A stretch of 64,000 bases of DNA from Zeus faber (GCA_960531495.1 OY482863.1:7114000-7177999); one strand, 5' to 3'. Positions 22,816 to 34,713 are shown, numbered from the stretch's first letter. Notes: generated by a model from the sequence alone, not told the origin. Numbers and translations: made by a program.

Positions 22816-24470
22816 CAGTTTAGGTTCGTTTTAGGGAAATGTGCAACTTGTTTGAAATGAATAAAACAAGAACCACTGCAGCGAGCACTCAGCCCACGGC
22901 TCCAGGAAGCAGAGAGGTCCGCAAGGGGCGCTGTAACCTGCGTGTACATTATATTTGCGCGTGCAACTTATGCGTTTGTGAACCTTATCAGTTATTGAAA
23001 CATAACTGATGAGGTTCACATTTGTCCAGTAAAATAAATTATTTTCGGACTCTGGACCGAGTTTTTCGACAGTTGTGTAAGAGTGCAATTGCACTCAGGA
23101 ACTGTAGGGATGCAAATACTTAAAGTTGCATAATGCTGCTTTAATCAGCATACTATTAGCCTTTGTGGAAGATAATCAAAGCATCTGGGGTGAGATGCTC
23201 CCATATGAAATGATGGCATGAAGCAGCATTCAGTCCTCCACGGGGTTCACACCGTGTAAGGTGTTGTTTGGTACTGACCTTTACCTTACCTGTAGATGTC
23301 ATGGAAACGCAAAACAAAAACATACAGTAAGTTCAAGTTCAAGAGATTATTTGTCACTGTGAGTGAGTATGTTCAGAAGATACAGTGATATCTGAGCACA
23401 GTGAGTGAGGCTTTAAAGAAAAATCACAAAAAGGCCACAGGTAAACAGAAATGGTATTTTGATATGAAGCTAACCTCTCAAAGATATGAGGAAAATTACT
23501 TACTATGTGTGGCTTGGGACTACTAAAAGTAGGGTCTATCACCAAAACTAAGAAAAAAGTTCAAAGGTCCCTTCAGGATAGTGAGAAAGCTGTCAGAGGC
23601 GCTATATGAAATAGAGCAATGTAATGGCTCTCATAAGGCTGTTGGCACTATAGCAGACCGAAGCCATACCTTGGAACTGCAGAATACTTAAACCCAGGGG
23701 GTGTCAAAATGACACAAGACTGGAATCCTGACTTTGTTCCAGCTAATGACCCGCGGGCAGCTGGGGTGGGTTGGTCGGGACCAGGTGTTAACAGGAGAAG
23801 AGACACTCAAAGGAATCACACCAGGTTGCCACTGTGGATGAGCGCTGTGGTAAATGAGAGAGATTTACCAGCAGGGGAAGACAATGGGTAATGGTGGGGG
23901 GATGTTGAAAACCACAAACACGGAACAACAGGGTTAAGCAAAAAACACAATGGGATCACAGACCCCTAGTGAGTGACTCATCTTACCTGTAAGAGAGGAC
24001 ACCCGAAACTCTGTGCAAGGTTTCACTTGGATCTTGGGTAAGGCAACAGAGAATTGTCAGAAGGCCAGCTTGCCAAGGAGATTTTCTGATGTAATGATTT
24101 GTACTGTAAGGTATCATAAAGTGGTATCAATTGGCTGTTTATTTAATAGTTTATAGTTTATTATATCACGTTACTGGATATTAAGTGATGTAAATGAGGG
24201 GCGGTCCTAGCCCTTGGACAGAGTTGCCTGGGGCAGAGTTGTTGGGATCAGGTGAAGCGCTCGGTGTTAAAGAGACGGCTGTACCAAATGTTGTGAAAAT
24301 ATAGGTGACACTTTATTGTACTAACTTGACTGAGGACTGTTGGTGTTCGTCAACAAACTACATGCAGTTAATTGACCATACGGCACGTTACAGTATTCTC
24401 GGGTATCGTTGAACTGAACTGATTATCGCTAATATTCTGTTTTGTTTTTTGTAATTTTTCATTTGTAGCA
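22816..24470. other. intergenic with retroelement scraps
   Basis: 23,333-23,360 (GTTCAAGTTCAAGAGATTATT) resembles a LINE tail. No gene is recognised. Confidence 0.4.
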
Positions 24471-24485
24471 TTGATTCAGCTTTTG

Positions 24486-24560
24486 TGTGCATGTGTGTGT
24501 GTGTGTGTGTGTGTATGTGTTGGGGTAGGTGAGGACTGGGGCAGGCGTCAGCACATCCCT

Positions 24561-24592
<32 letters not shown>

Positions 24593-24632
24593 TGGGGTAG
24601 GTGAGGACTGGGGCAGGCGTCAGCACATCCCT

Positions 24633-24664
<32 letters not shown>

Positions 24665-24704
24665 TGGGGTAGGTGAGGACTGGGGCAGGCGTCAGCACAT
24701 CCCT

Positions 24705-24751
<47 letters not shown>

Positions 24752-24786
24752 GGGGTAGGTGAGGACTGGGGCAGGCGTCAGCACAT

Positions 24787-24820
<34 letters not shown>

Positions 24821-24860
24821 TGGGGTAGGTGAGGACTGGGGCAGGCGTCAGCACATCCCT

Positions 24861-24909
<49 letters not shown>

Positions 24910-24912
24910 GGC
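24486..24912 (+). repeat. 5-copy compound minisatellite
   Basis: A 45-bp invariant core, TGGGGTAGGTGAGGACTGGG through CATCCCTTTT, recurs at 24,521, 24,593, 24,665, 24,751 and 24,821. Each copy is followed by a (GT)n run of variable length, so the period is 72, 72, 86 and 70. Core copies are nearly identical; one has TTTTTG in place of TTTTAG. The spacing difference comes only from the GT run. Confidence 0.95.
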
Positions 24913-25675
24913 TGGGCTATATATACCGTATATGATTATGCACACACTCACTGAGACACAAACACACAGTTCCTGCATGCGTGTTGCCGAGAAGACGGAT
25001 TTGATGGTCTCCGTCACCTGCCACCCGCGGACAGATGAGCGCGTTTTCGAGAGAGTCCAGGAGAAAGTGGTTTAAGAGGCGCCCCTGGATGACGGGCGGG
25101 GGGGGTGGTTGAGGCCACCAATGTGATTATACTTTATTGTGCGCGTGTGAGGCCCCGGCTGTAATTCAGTTTGAAGAGAACAGAGGGGCCTGCCATCACC
25201 CTGGGAAAGTTCACACTCTGCAATCTGGACCAATAAGGGAGACCGGGCGCAGGCGACGGGGAAGGACAAAAAGGAGGGTGGGGTGGGAGTGTGGTAAACA
25301 GAAAACCTTCTCCCAGCTCCTCCAGGAGAGCAGGGATGATACTCTGTGTACTGCTGTACGGCTTGACAGGCAATGTTTTCAGGTGCAGGCTAAAGTTCCG
25401 ATTTGATTCAGAATAGGGCAATATTCACAATTTTCTCGTATATACAGTATTGCATACAAATATTCAAATTTGTCATGTGAACACCATATGGACAGATTTG
25501 TCAATATTATTCTGCTTAACTGTGGCATGCCGACCCATAATGTTATTGCTTTATTCGCCACATGAGATTCATGCCATGTACAGTCTTACAGTATTGTCTC
25601 ATGATGAAGATCTGGCTGACCCAAAAAATGAAATTATACCATTATTCAATGTTTGTGTTCAGTGAAATGTATTAA
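24913..25675. other. intergenic, nothing recognised
   Basis: Moderate GC content with short frames. No motif or splice pair was found. Confidence 0.4.
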
Positions 25676-25677
25676 TT

Positions 25678-25695
25678 CTGATTATTATTGTTATC

Positions 25696-25731
<36 letters not shown>

Positions 25732-25800
25732 AATAATAACAATAATAATAATAATAGAATAACAACAATAATATAAATATATTAATAACGATCAAAATAA
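25678..25800. repeat. (ATT)n / (AAT)n microsatellite
   Basis: ATT trinucleotides run to about 25,728 and then switch to AAT words, so the two halves are complementary and can fold back. Confidence 0.9.
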
Positions 25801-25938
25801 TAATACACAACACAACAGTTATGGTTATGCTATTTATGTTGCACAGAAAAGACAGTTTATCATTCTTGATATTGAGCTTACAAAGACATAGGACATCACA
25901 TTCATAAAAAATATATACTTGAAATTGGATATTTTACA

Positions 25939-25944
25939 TTTATT
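25939..25944 (-). terminator. candidate polyadenylation signal
   Basis: AATAAA on the minus strand about 265 bases after the stop codon of the Deltex-like exon at 26,207. The 3' UTR would be 25,920-26,206. Confidence 0.45.
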
Positions 25945-26206
25945 TCAATAGTAAGTATGAGAATTAAAGTATTGCAGTTAGTCAAGTCCAACTGATACAT
26001 ATGGGATATTGCATATTAAAAATATATAAATTAAAAAAGATATGTTCTGTACACATTAAATACAAAGTGAACACTATTCGCACAAATCTATAAGATAAAA
26101 AAAAAGCATCTTGCTGCAAAGGAAAAGCTGTCAGCCCGCGGAGCTGAACCGGACCTTCCTGCTGTTTGTATCTCTGTATCCTTTCCCCCATTTGCCGGGC
26201 ACTCTG

Positions 26207-26276
26207 TTAGTCAATGGCTTTGTCTTTCAGTATCTTCCTCACGTTCTTCATATAATCTGGGTCTGGGTAGCTGTCT
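26207..26276 (-). CDS. Deltex-like protein, last coding exon
   Basis: Minus strand. After the acceptor ...GTGTCTACGCTCAG, the exon reads (one base completing Thr) DSYPDPDYMKNVRKILKDK and ends AID-stop. YPDPDY followed by a charged helix is the hallmark end of the Deltex C-terminal domain (DTC). Its phase fits the donor of the exon at 27,250 exactly. In Deltex proteins this domain lies next to a RING finger and binds ADP-ribosylated or NAD-linked substrates for ubiquitylation. Confidence 0.85.
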
Positions 26277-27249
26277 CTGAGCGTAGACACAAGCAGAGAA
26301 TTATCTGATCAGTCGACGCAGGGTTGTTGTCTGGCGAGGTTGTTGTGGTTCAAAGCTGTGTGTGCTGCAGGCGCCAGTGTGTGTGCAACATCAGAATCGT
26401 CGGATCACAGACAACAGAGAGGAACCGTTAGTGTGCGCCACCGTTGTGTTTCAAAAAGCTAGAAGATGGCCACGATGTCAGACAGACGTGGTTTGAGACT
26501 GGTGGTAATAGAGTGATTCACGCTGCTGTAGTCCATGCCTCAGAGTACAAATACGCAATGTACGCACCATTTAATGCTGCACTGCATAGGAACCAAACTT
26601 TGGTTTCTAATGGGAGGCAAGGTGTAAAAAACAATAGCATATGAAATCACAGTACACTGCCTGGGTGCACCTGGCGTTATGATGCACCCTGAGTGCATCT
26701 TGTTGTAATCGGTTAGCAAATAACATCATAAAATGCATTTGACAGCAGCTCTGTCATCAGCGTCTCCCGTAAGAGTAAAAAAAAAAAAAATCATCATACA
26801 TACAGCCCACTCTGCATTTTGTACGACTTCTGTACATTTAACTCACAACGGGTTATACTGAAAAGTTGGAGAGTCATCAATAACATCTCAAATTAATCTG
26901 CCCATCTCTGTATTCATACACAAGTTAAAACTACCTGTCAGGATATCAATAATGTTTGATTGAGTTCAAGACCAGCAGATCACCGGAAGACCACAAGAAA
27001 AAGACATCTTGAGGGTCACACGGTTAAATGGAGCCTATTAAAAGTTGCGTCTATCTAAGCAGGTTGCCATGTTGAAATATGTATAAGAGAAAATCTTTGG
27101 GTCAGTTGCTGCCATCCACTGATCGAGTAAGGGTGTGGAATGAAGAAAGTAAACGGATGCTAAATTACAATAGTTAGTTAGGTAGTTAAAGCAAGCAAAG
27201 GGCACCACCGCAGAACCCTTGGCAGAGTATTTTACTGAATCACGCTCAC

Positions 27250-27461
27250 GTCTTTGTCCCGCCATCGGGCTGCGTCTTGAAGGGGATATCCTTTGGGGTC
27301 ACTACATCCTCCCCATCCTGGTTGCTGGCCACGGTGAAGAGAAGGCCCTGGTGGAAGGCCTTTTCCAGCAGCCTCAGAACTTTCCGGCCTTCACGGTTGT
27401 CCGGCAGGTAGGCCCACAGCCTCAGGCCTGCGAAGGGCTGGCCTGGATGAGGGTGCCTGTC
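27250..27461 (-). CDS. Deltex-like protein, middle exon of DTC domain
   Basis: Minus strand, acceptor GGTTTCAG before 27,461 and donor GTGAGC after 27,250. It encodes DRHPHPGQPFAG, then AYLPDNREGRKVLRLLEKAF, LLFTVASNQDGEDVVT and DIPFKT. HPxPGxPF, AYLPDxxEGxxVLxLL, FTV and VVT..DI..KT are the ordered blocks of the Deltex DTC domain. Without splicing it would stop at TGA four bases later. With splicing it continues in frame into YPDPDY. The intron to the last exon is 973 bp. Paralogues most like it are the DTX3/DTX3L group of fish, but the exact member is not certain. Confidence 0.88.
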
Positions 27462-29344
27462 CTGAAACCATGGGGCACAAAAGGTTCACGGGTTCAGTGG
27501 CCGTAACAACGTTAATTTGAGGCCGGAATGTTTGCCCCATTGGACAGCATTTAAGCTCAGCGACATGTTTCTCAACAGCAATGCATTCAACAAGGTCATG
27601 CTGTGAACAGTTATAAATGAGGCCTGGAATGAAAAATCCTTTAAACCCCAGTTGATTGAAAGTGACACGTGACAAGTTTACTTCCTACTTCTAGATTTAA
27701 TAATCTCTCTTTACTGTGAAGCCAAACCTGCAGCTTAATGCCATAGTGCAACAACATGGAACGTAAAGCATTATAGCTGATTCTCGCCTCGGCCGAGATC
27801 CTTTGTCGAATCTCCCCCGTGTGCTAAACTGCTCCCACTCGTGTCTCGAAAACCATCATGGAAATGGTATGCCTGAAATGATTTTTGCATTTTTACAGAC
27901 CGGTTGTGAATGCCAGCATGATCTGTCCCGAGCAGCGAACCGGACCAACCGGATTTAAAGAGCTTCGTGCAAAAGAATGCCAACCGGTTTCATAAAATGA
28001 AGAAAACAGTACCTGCCCTTGGCTCTGAGCATTTCCATAACACTGAAGGTTTGAATTTACTTTTATTTGTTTTATGCCTTTGTTCTTTGTGTTTACATTC
28101 ATATGCTGCTTTTGTGGTTGTCAGGCTGCCCTTATCATTGCCCTAATCTTTAACAATGAGAAAATACAGTTTGGTTATGGTCTGAGGTTGCCCTCATTAT
28201 GACCTCATCATCTCTGCCAACCTCAAGGCTAATTGCTCTAAATTTGGGGTGGTGTGGGGAACAGAGCCATGACAGCAGGACATTTTGCTGGGGGCCTCAG
28301 GAGGCAAGACAGTGAGTAGGGCGGTACAAATATCGGGACACCATCTTAGACAACAAACAGTCCTTTGGAGTCATCGAGTTCAAGCCAAAAGTCAGTCAAG
28401 GCTGTTTTTCCTTAGAAAGGAAAGAACTCAGGAGAATGTGAATCAGTCATTATTTGATCCAATTTCTACCTGCTTCATTGGGTCAGTATTGACCTTCAGT
28501 ACCAGCTTGGTGTGGCTCACTTAATGACATCTGGAAGATTAAACTGGAGAGGACCATATTGCGGAGCAGTTAAACCATTAGAAAACAGGAAAGGCCCACG
28601 GCAGAGCTGTAGAAGATTGTACAAGTGAGTAAGAAAGGAGTGGATGTAGTGGACCTTCCACCACACCACTTCCCATGGAACTTTAGGGAAAGTCCTAATT
28701 ATGAGAGATTTGAATCATCCACAGTTATGTCACCAAACCAATAAAGTCTTTGTACTGTTGCTCTTTTTCCTGCTGTTTGCTGTGTTCTAACCCTAACCCT
28801 GGCCCTCAACATAATCCACTTCCACACCATCTGCACCAGTATTGGGTCCCATCTCAACCAGTATCAGGTGCCACCCAGTTCCGCAGAGAGGTCACCTAGA
28901 AGCTCCAGTTTCTTCATCACCACCAGGGCCAGGACTCCAAGGGGTGGGAGGATCTATCCCAATGCGTCTCCTAAAGACATACTGTATGTTCTATACAATT
29001 CTGTTGTATGATTTAAATGGGACCGTCATTCCATCTTGTATCTTCTGATTGAAACCCTTTAAAGCATCACGTTGAGGCTCTGTCAACAGGGTGAAGGTTG
29101 AAGTCCCTTTAAAACTGGAGATCCCCAAACAGCTTAGTGCCACAAAGTATGTCATTGGGTGACCAATGGCAAATTGGTCTATGGTATATGAAGCTCCCTC
29201 AGAAAAACAGTTATTCCGACTTTGATTCTATTTTTTTTTTTTTTTTTTGCGCATGGAACCCCCAACTGAATTCTCTTCCTCCCAAAGCCGATGTTGGCCG
29301 TCGGAGCGCCAAGGCGAGTTGGTTCTCGCCGTAGACCTTCCTAC

Positions 29345-29496
29345 CGACTGTACCCCATCGGAGAATAAGAAGTTAATCTGCAGGGTGTTGTCCGCGGGGT
29401 AGCCCGGCAGATCCCTGTGGAGGATCACCCAGGTAATCTGGCCCTCTGGCTGGCTGCTGCCCGGCGCCCCGTAGATCTTGTTGGTGGCCTCATTAG
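29345..29496 (-). CDS. Deltex-like protein, first DTC exon
   Basis: Minus strand, donor GTAGGAAG after 29,345, in phase 0 with the next exon (GVQS|DRHP). It encodes NEATNKIYG, SSQPEGQITW, RDLPGYPADNTLQINF and SDGVQS. QPEG..., LPGY..., I.I.F....GVQ is the start of the DTC domain. The acceptor AG lies immediately after a ~25-unit CT run, so a microsatellite serves as its polypyrimidine tract. The RING cysteines normally just before IYG are absent (NEATNK instead of CPxC), so this may be a RING-less or altered Deltex protein. The intron to the next exon is 1,883 bp. Confidence 0.82.
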
Positions 29497-29499
29497 CTT

Positions 29500-29552
<53 letters not shown>
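29497..29552. repeat. (GA)n microsatellite at the exon acceptor
   Basis: About 25 GA units on the plus strand, which is (CT)n in the sense of the Deltex-like transcript. It directly abuts the acceptor GAAG. Another purine-rich stretch with a G run lies at 29,655-29,690. Confidence 0.9.
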
Positions 29553-29554
<2 letters not shown>

Positions 29555-29797
29555 ACAGATCTCTTTAACAACAACATCCAGCGGAGCTAGAATGAGGAAA
29601 AGGAAAAGATTTTCAAGTCGGGAAATTAGGGTGTGAGAAAAGAATGTAGAAAGAGATAAAGAAAGAGACAACGAGGGGGGGGGGGGGGAGGAAATGGGCA
29701 CGTGGGATAACTGAATAATAGAGAGAGAGGGAGAGGAGAACGGTGACAGGCAGACGAGGACAGCTGTAGAGGTTTTAATGGCCTTGCGCTGGAGTAC

Positions 29798-29892
29798 CTT
29801 GATGTGTCAAAGATGGAGGCCCCTGTCCATTCAGGTACTGGTTACAGTGAAACTTGTCCCTGCTCTGCCCCGTGCCCATAATGACAGACAGG
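29798..29892 (-). CDS. candidate upstream exon of Deltex-like gene
   Basis: Minus strand, acceptor CCACGGCAG preceded by a C-rich tract, donor AAG|GTACTC (weaker). The 95-nt open stretch reads LSVIMGTGQSRDKFHCNQYL, then GQGPPSLTHQ, and its last base joins the next exon to give A-NEATNK in perfect phase. The 301-bp intron between them is short. The content is not clearly RING (only one Cys, in FHCNQYL), so the exon is supported by phase and splice sites only. Confidence 0.4.
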
Positions 29893-30553
29893 CTGCCGTG
29901 GGTGGGGGTGGGGGGTGGTTGACAGGAATAAGAAATGAAGAAATGTGAGTGGGGGTTGGAGGGTGGAAAGGGCATACTTGAATAAACCGCCATTCCGCTA
30001 TTTAAACAGAACTTTTAATGTGCTTTTCTGGCATGGAATAGAAACCCCCTTCACCGAAAGACATTTTGTTTTGCGGGTGTTTGATCACCAAATACGATTA
30101 TTGTCCCAAATAAAATCAATGCTTTTCTCTCTGAAATACAACCCCCCCCAAAAAAAGAAAAGAAAAAGAAAATGCATGATTGCATTTCCAAAACTGAATT
30201 CATTCAGTATTTCTATTTATTATTATAATTATTAGTAATAATAACAATAATTATAATAATAATTATAATAAATTATTAGAAACATAACTTTAACTTTTAT
30301 AACTTATAACAAAATAATACATAACATATAACTTTCTAAATATATAATATTTATTCATATCTCGAATAATAATAATAATAATATAATAATACTAAAACTA
30401 ACTTTATAATTAGCATTATAACAAACTACTTTACACTTGAGAAAGATGGCCCTGGCTAAAGTTTGGTCTAATTGCATGTGAAACTAACTGATTAAAAAAA
30501 AATGTAAACACAAATCCTCCACGACGAATTCATAAAGTCCAGCCATTACTCAC

Positions 30554-30696
30554 CTGGTGAGACCCTACCGCAACGTTCCTCTCCACACTGGTAATATGTA
30601 GTAGGTAATTAATATACTTAGCAGGTCTGCGTTGGTTCAGCTCATGGTGACACGCCAGGGTGACAGTGTCCGCCTGGTGCACAGACACGGTGGAAC
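30554..30696 (-). other. orphan exon candidate upstream of Deltex-like gene
   Basis: Minus strand, very good sites: CACCTTTCAG acceptor and CACCAG|GTGAGT donor, with one open frame (STVSVHQADTVTLACHHEL and on). TVSVHQAD resembles the start of macro domains, but the next residues do not continue that pattern. It ends in phase 0, which does not fit the candidate exon at 29,798, so an exon would be missing between them or it belongs elsewhere. Confidence 0.35.
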
Positions 30697-31489
30697 CTGA
30701 AAGGTGGGTGTGGCGATGGGGATCATGGTCCAACCGGTGTGGCAGCTCTTTACTTTTAACAAATGACAAATTATTTCGAAATGTGTTTAATTCTAGGTAC
30801 TATTAATTAGTAATACTCTGTATTTTTTTTTTTTTAATTCTGCCATCAAGATTTTCTCAGAAGTAGAAGTATTTTGTGTGATAATTATTTTATGTATGTG
30901 CCTTGCACAGATAAAAAATACATTACAATAAGTTATCAAACTTTTAGGTTCTTTAACTAGTGCAAAATGTCTGCAGGCGGCTTTTAATGTTATTTTTCAG
31001 GATGCTGATTAGTTTTTAGATCAAAGATCAATGTTGATACAATCAGTTGATATTTTAATAATAAGTCATGAGTAATTTGAGTATTTTAAATCAAAAAATA
31101 CTGCACCCAAAAGCATCTTTTTTTTTTTCTTTTTACCTGTGCTCTCAACATGCTGGGCATACAAAACAGAGTATTTGTATGCCATTGCATCCAGGACAGA
31201 GTTAGTCTGCAAGTAAAGTTTAACTTCTCAACCTGCAATGCCACTTTTAATTCATTCTTTAATCCTCAAGAACTGCTGAAACAACTCTGTCCAGTGGTCG
31301 ACCTGTTTGATGAGCACAGCTTTTTGTTACACAGAACCGCCACCAATCCCCCTATTGAAAAAACGATCTTAGTGTGTTTTGGTCTACAAACAACTAATCA
31401 TAATTACTATTCCAGGAGGGGGAGGATCACCATGGGTGAGACATTATGAAAATCGAAACAAACAACAACTTGTACCTAGAAATACATAA
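30697..31489. other. intergenic or intronic, AT-rich
   Basis: No gene recognised. T runs near 30,823-30,835 and 31,120-31,130. Confidence 0.4.
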
Positions 31490-32640
31490 ACATAGAAGTG
31501 CCGGGCCGTTTCTGGCCTGCTGCGATCCGGTTGGGCTGCGGGGAGCCCCGTTGGTTTTCAGAACCCCTTGGAAGCTGCTTGCTGCCATGGGTGTGGGCTG
31601 GCGTGCAGGAGACGGCTGTCAGCCTTGCTCCCACTCTGCGGCGGATGCCCCAGGCAGCGGTCAGGTGGTGCACTTGGCTACGTGGGGGGGAAGGGGCGCT
31701 CGGGGCTTGTGGCCAGGTGGGGCATCTGGCCGGTTACAGTATGGCGCCCTGCCTTTGCGTGGGGCGTTGGTGGGCATGGGGGCCTCGCCGGCTCGCCTAT
31801 GGAGCCGGTGGTTCTGGCGGGGTGTTGGTCTGTAGGCGTGGGACCTGTTTCCGGGCCTGTGGTCCATGCCTGGCGTGTGTGTCCACCGGGGAGTGCACGG
31901 GTCTTGTTCCATTAGTTTTGGTGTATGAGGTTTGGAATTATATTTCAGCCCTATAGACACTCCACAACCACAGGAAAGCCCAGAGAACCCTGCCCTGCAG
32001 CCACAGAAGACCCCCCCCCCCCCCAGCCCCCAGAGAAGCCAGGAGCTCATGGAGCAACACCCACACATAGCCCTGAGGAGCATAAACCAGTCCTAAAGAG
32101 TGCGAGGAGTCCCTGCACTCCTGAAGCGCACACATACAACCCACCCCCATGTGCAGCCATAAGACGCACCCGCAAGCACAGAACCGGGGCGCCAGGTACG
32201 GACCACAGACCTGGAGCCAGGTCCCATGCCAACAGACCGACACCCCGGGAGGTGAGGCAAGCCAGTGGGGCACCCATGCCCACAAACACCCCGTGAAAAT
32301 GCAAGGCTCGCCATACCACAACCGACTAGATGCCCTACCCGGCCACAGGCCCCGAACCCCCACCCACTTAGCCGAGTGCGTATGTTGCAGGACACCTGAA
32401 CGTAAACGATATGTGGCCCCTCCACCACCGCCGGCACCCGGGGCACCAGCCGCAAAGAAGCCATGCAGTGGGAGCAAAGGGCGACAGCGCCTCCCGCAAC
32501 GCAACCCACACCCACGATGGCCAACCACACCCCCACACCCACCCACCAGCGCCCCGTCACCCGAGAAACCCCAGTGCTCAATGTGTGCTGTTGGAAGATG
32601 CAGTTACAATTGCAGGGTGTGCGGGTGCTAGTCCTCCAGG
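31490..32640. repeat. GC-rich inverted repeat pair
   Basis: 31,490-31,920 on the plus strand and 31,930-32,640 on the minus strand are diverged copies of one GC-rich repeat. Both contain GGGCTTGTGGCC/GGGCCTGTGGCC, GGTGGGCATGGG-like, GTGTTGGTCTG/GTGTCGGTCTG and GCCTGTGGTCC-like blocks in the same order. A third copy lies at 41,200-41,640. The many long open frames reflect GC content, not genes. The arms could form a long imperfect foldback. Confidence 0.75.
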
Positions 32641-33810
32641 CATGTCAAACCCGAATCGCACCCCTCCTGCCCTGCAGATCCTGGTCCGGTGGTGTGTTGT
32701 GTCCCTCCGCTATTGAATATGTCAATATTTCAAAACAAAATTTTACTAATTCCTTCACACCTGATTTATGAAACTGTGCCTTGCGGTTTTTCACCATTTT
32801 TCACCGCCTTACAACATACTTCTCTTATCTCAGTTGTCCAGCCGTCATTGATGCCAAACTTAACTGCCTCCAAGTCTCTTTTCTCTCCAATGTTGCTGAG
32901 CGAACAGAAAGGCAGAGCAGAGCGCCCCGGAGCCGTCCTAAGCCTCGGCTCAGGTGGTAACAGTGGGCCAGCCATAGTGGATAAAGAGGAAAGACCCACA
33001 GATCCCCACTCCTCAACAGCATCCGTTCACCGTTCAACGGCCAGTGCAGAGTTTCCTCCTCTGTTGATTTCTCGCTGACCATCAGCATTTCTTTTAGGCA
33101 GGGAGTGGGGAGTGGGGGGTTATAATATATTAATATATAAAAACACAAAAGATATAAAATATATAAAAGATATAAAATAAATCAAATAAACTGTGAATAA
33201 GAGACAGAAGTTGAAGGACAAAGAGAATTCAGCATATAAAGGGAAGTTTCAGTTTGTGAGAATTGCACTTTAATTGATGTGTCGGATGATTATGTCAAAA
33301 TATTTATGCATGTTTGAAGTAATATACATGTACGCATAAAAATATATTTCTGTATGTCTAATATAATAAAATATAAAATAAAACTGTAGCATAAATTGAA
33401 TATATAATAATAGGTAATAGATACTGTGTAATGAAAATGGGGATGATTGGCTTTTATTGGGGTATAAAAGGTATGAAAAAAATGTTCACCCCCATAAATA
33501 TATGGTATTGGTGAGTTAACGGAGATCTCTGCGCTACCATTTAAAACAAAATCCGTCAAATAAAATTAAAGTCGATTAAACTCCCCAATTCCAAAAGAAC
33601 AAATACGGACATCGAAACTGGAGCCTGGGAACAAACTATTTTAGAATTTTTTTCAAGTGGATTCACTTTTGGCCTCTCCGCCAAACATGCCGAATCATCG
33701 ACTCCAGTGAGAATGATCCATAGTTTCTTGAAATCATTTTTTTTTTGGAAGCCTCCTCAGGTTGACTTGTTGGATTTACTAACGTATTCATTAATTCACG
33801 TGGAAGTTGC
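32641..33810. other. intergenic, unrecognised frames
   Basis: 32,766-33,148 has overlapping frames on both strands of 77-129 codons with no known motif. The plus strand has TTATCTCAG near 32,831. 33,110-33,560 is AT-rich. No gene is supported. Confidence 0.35.
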
Positions 33811-34378
33811 TTCCCTGTCACGCCCACAGCCTCCTAGCCCCACAAGGAGCCGTTTGTCTCTTTGTCATTTATCATGGACAGGTCGCCAGGCGCCAACCCC
33901 TTCCTGGTCACCTCTGCCACTCCTTCCTCCTGCACCGTCCCACACACCTGAGCTTCATCTTTCATCAAGCCTGCAGAATTTATTCCCAAGCCTTCCACCC
34001 ACTCATCGCCAGATAGCCAGCTTTTCTAACTCAGTTTGTGCCGCTCGTGGCTTCTCCTTAGTTCTGAGAATTTGTGTACGCAGTCTTCGCGTTAACCTTG
34101 CCTTTCTCCCTTCCACGTCCACGCAGTTCCCGTCCTGCCTCGTCGAGCCCGGCTTCCTGGAACCTGGATCCCTCCTTCCTCGTCCGCGCCATCCCTGACC
34201 TGTCTGGCCTCGTCCCGTCCGATGGTCCCGCCTTCCAGGACCCGTCTTCCCAATCCAGCTCGACCGGTTCTCACCCTCCGTCTCTCAATAAAACTCTGTT
34301 GCTGAACCCTGTCGGCCAGCGCCAGTGGTCCCTGTGTCGCGCATTTGAGTTCCCCCTAGCCCTGGTCGTAACATTCCC
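33811..34378 (+). mobile_element. solo LTR with TTCCC target duplication
   Basis: The LTR runs 33,816-34,373 (558 bp), TGTCACGCCC at the start and GGTCGTAACA at the end, flanked on both sides by TTCCC (33,811-33,815 and 34,374-34,378). It contains CTCAATAAAACTC near 34,285, a polyadenylation signal placed as in fish gypsy LTRs. No internal region is present, so it arose by LTR-LTR recombination. The open frames inside are not genes. Confidence 0.88.
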
Positions 34379-34713
34379 GTAGCATCCTGGACATTGTTCC
34401 TGACCCATTGTCATCGTACACAACATTTGCAGTGTGCAAAAGAATGCAAAAGAGTCACAGCTGGCGTTACAGTTTGTGCCAAAAGGGAGCATCAGGCTAC
34501 AGACAGCCTCAGGAGCTTTTCATTGGGGAGATGGACCTGATAGAACATTCCCTTGATGTCGCCACTGATGGATATATAAACCTTTTGATAACTCCATGGG
34601 GAACAGAGCCCAGTGATGGTCCCGGCAACAAGTAGTTGATTGGGTTTTCTCCTTTATAAGTAAAAGAGCACTTGCAAATTTATCAGTTGTAAGAAGTCGC
34701 TTGTCGTTTGCCG
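34379..34713. other. intergenic, nothing firm
   Basis: An open frame at 34,408-34,635 has no recognisable motif. No gene supported. Confidence 0.35.

Noticed and set aside
24459-24912. CRISPR-like array of repeats with spacers
   Set aside because: The repeat alternates with GT runs, not unique spacers, in a vertebrate-type genome; it is a minisatellite.
27391-27675. 94-codon minus-strand frame overlapping the Deltex exon
   Set aside because: It lies in a different frame; the frame giving DTC blocks and in-phase splice sites is the real one.
28786-28800. Telomere-like CTAACCCTAACCCT
   Set aside because: Only two units; too short for an interstitial telomere repeat.
31446-32771. Several long overlapping frames on both strands
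   Set aside because: GC-rich repeat with few stops in any frame; no motif, no splice context, and a diverged copy exists in inverse orientation.
33707-34382. 163- and 102-codon plus-strand frames
   Set aside because: They lie inside the solo LTR.
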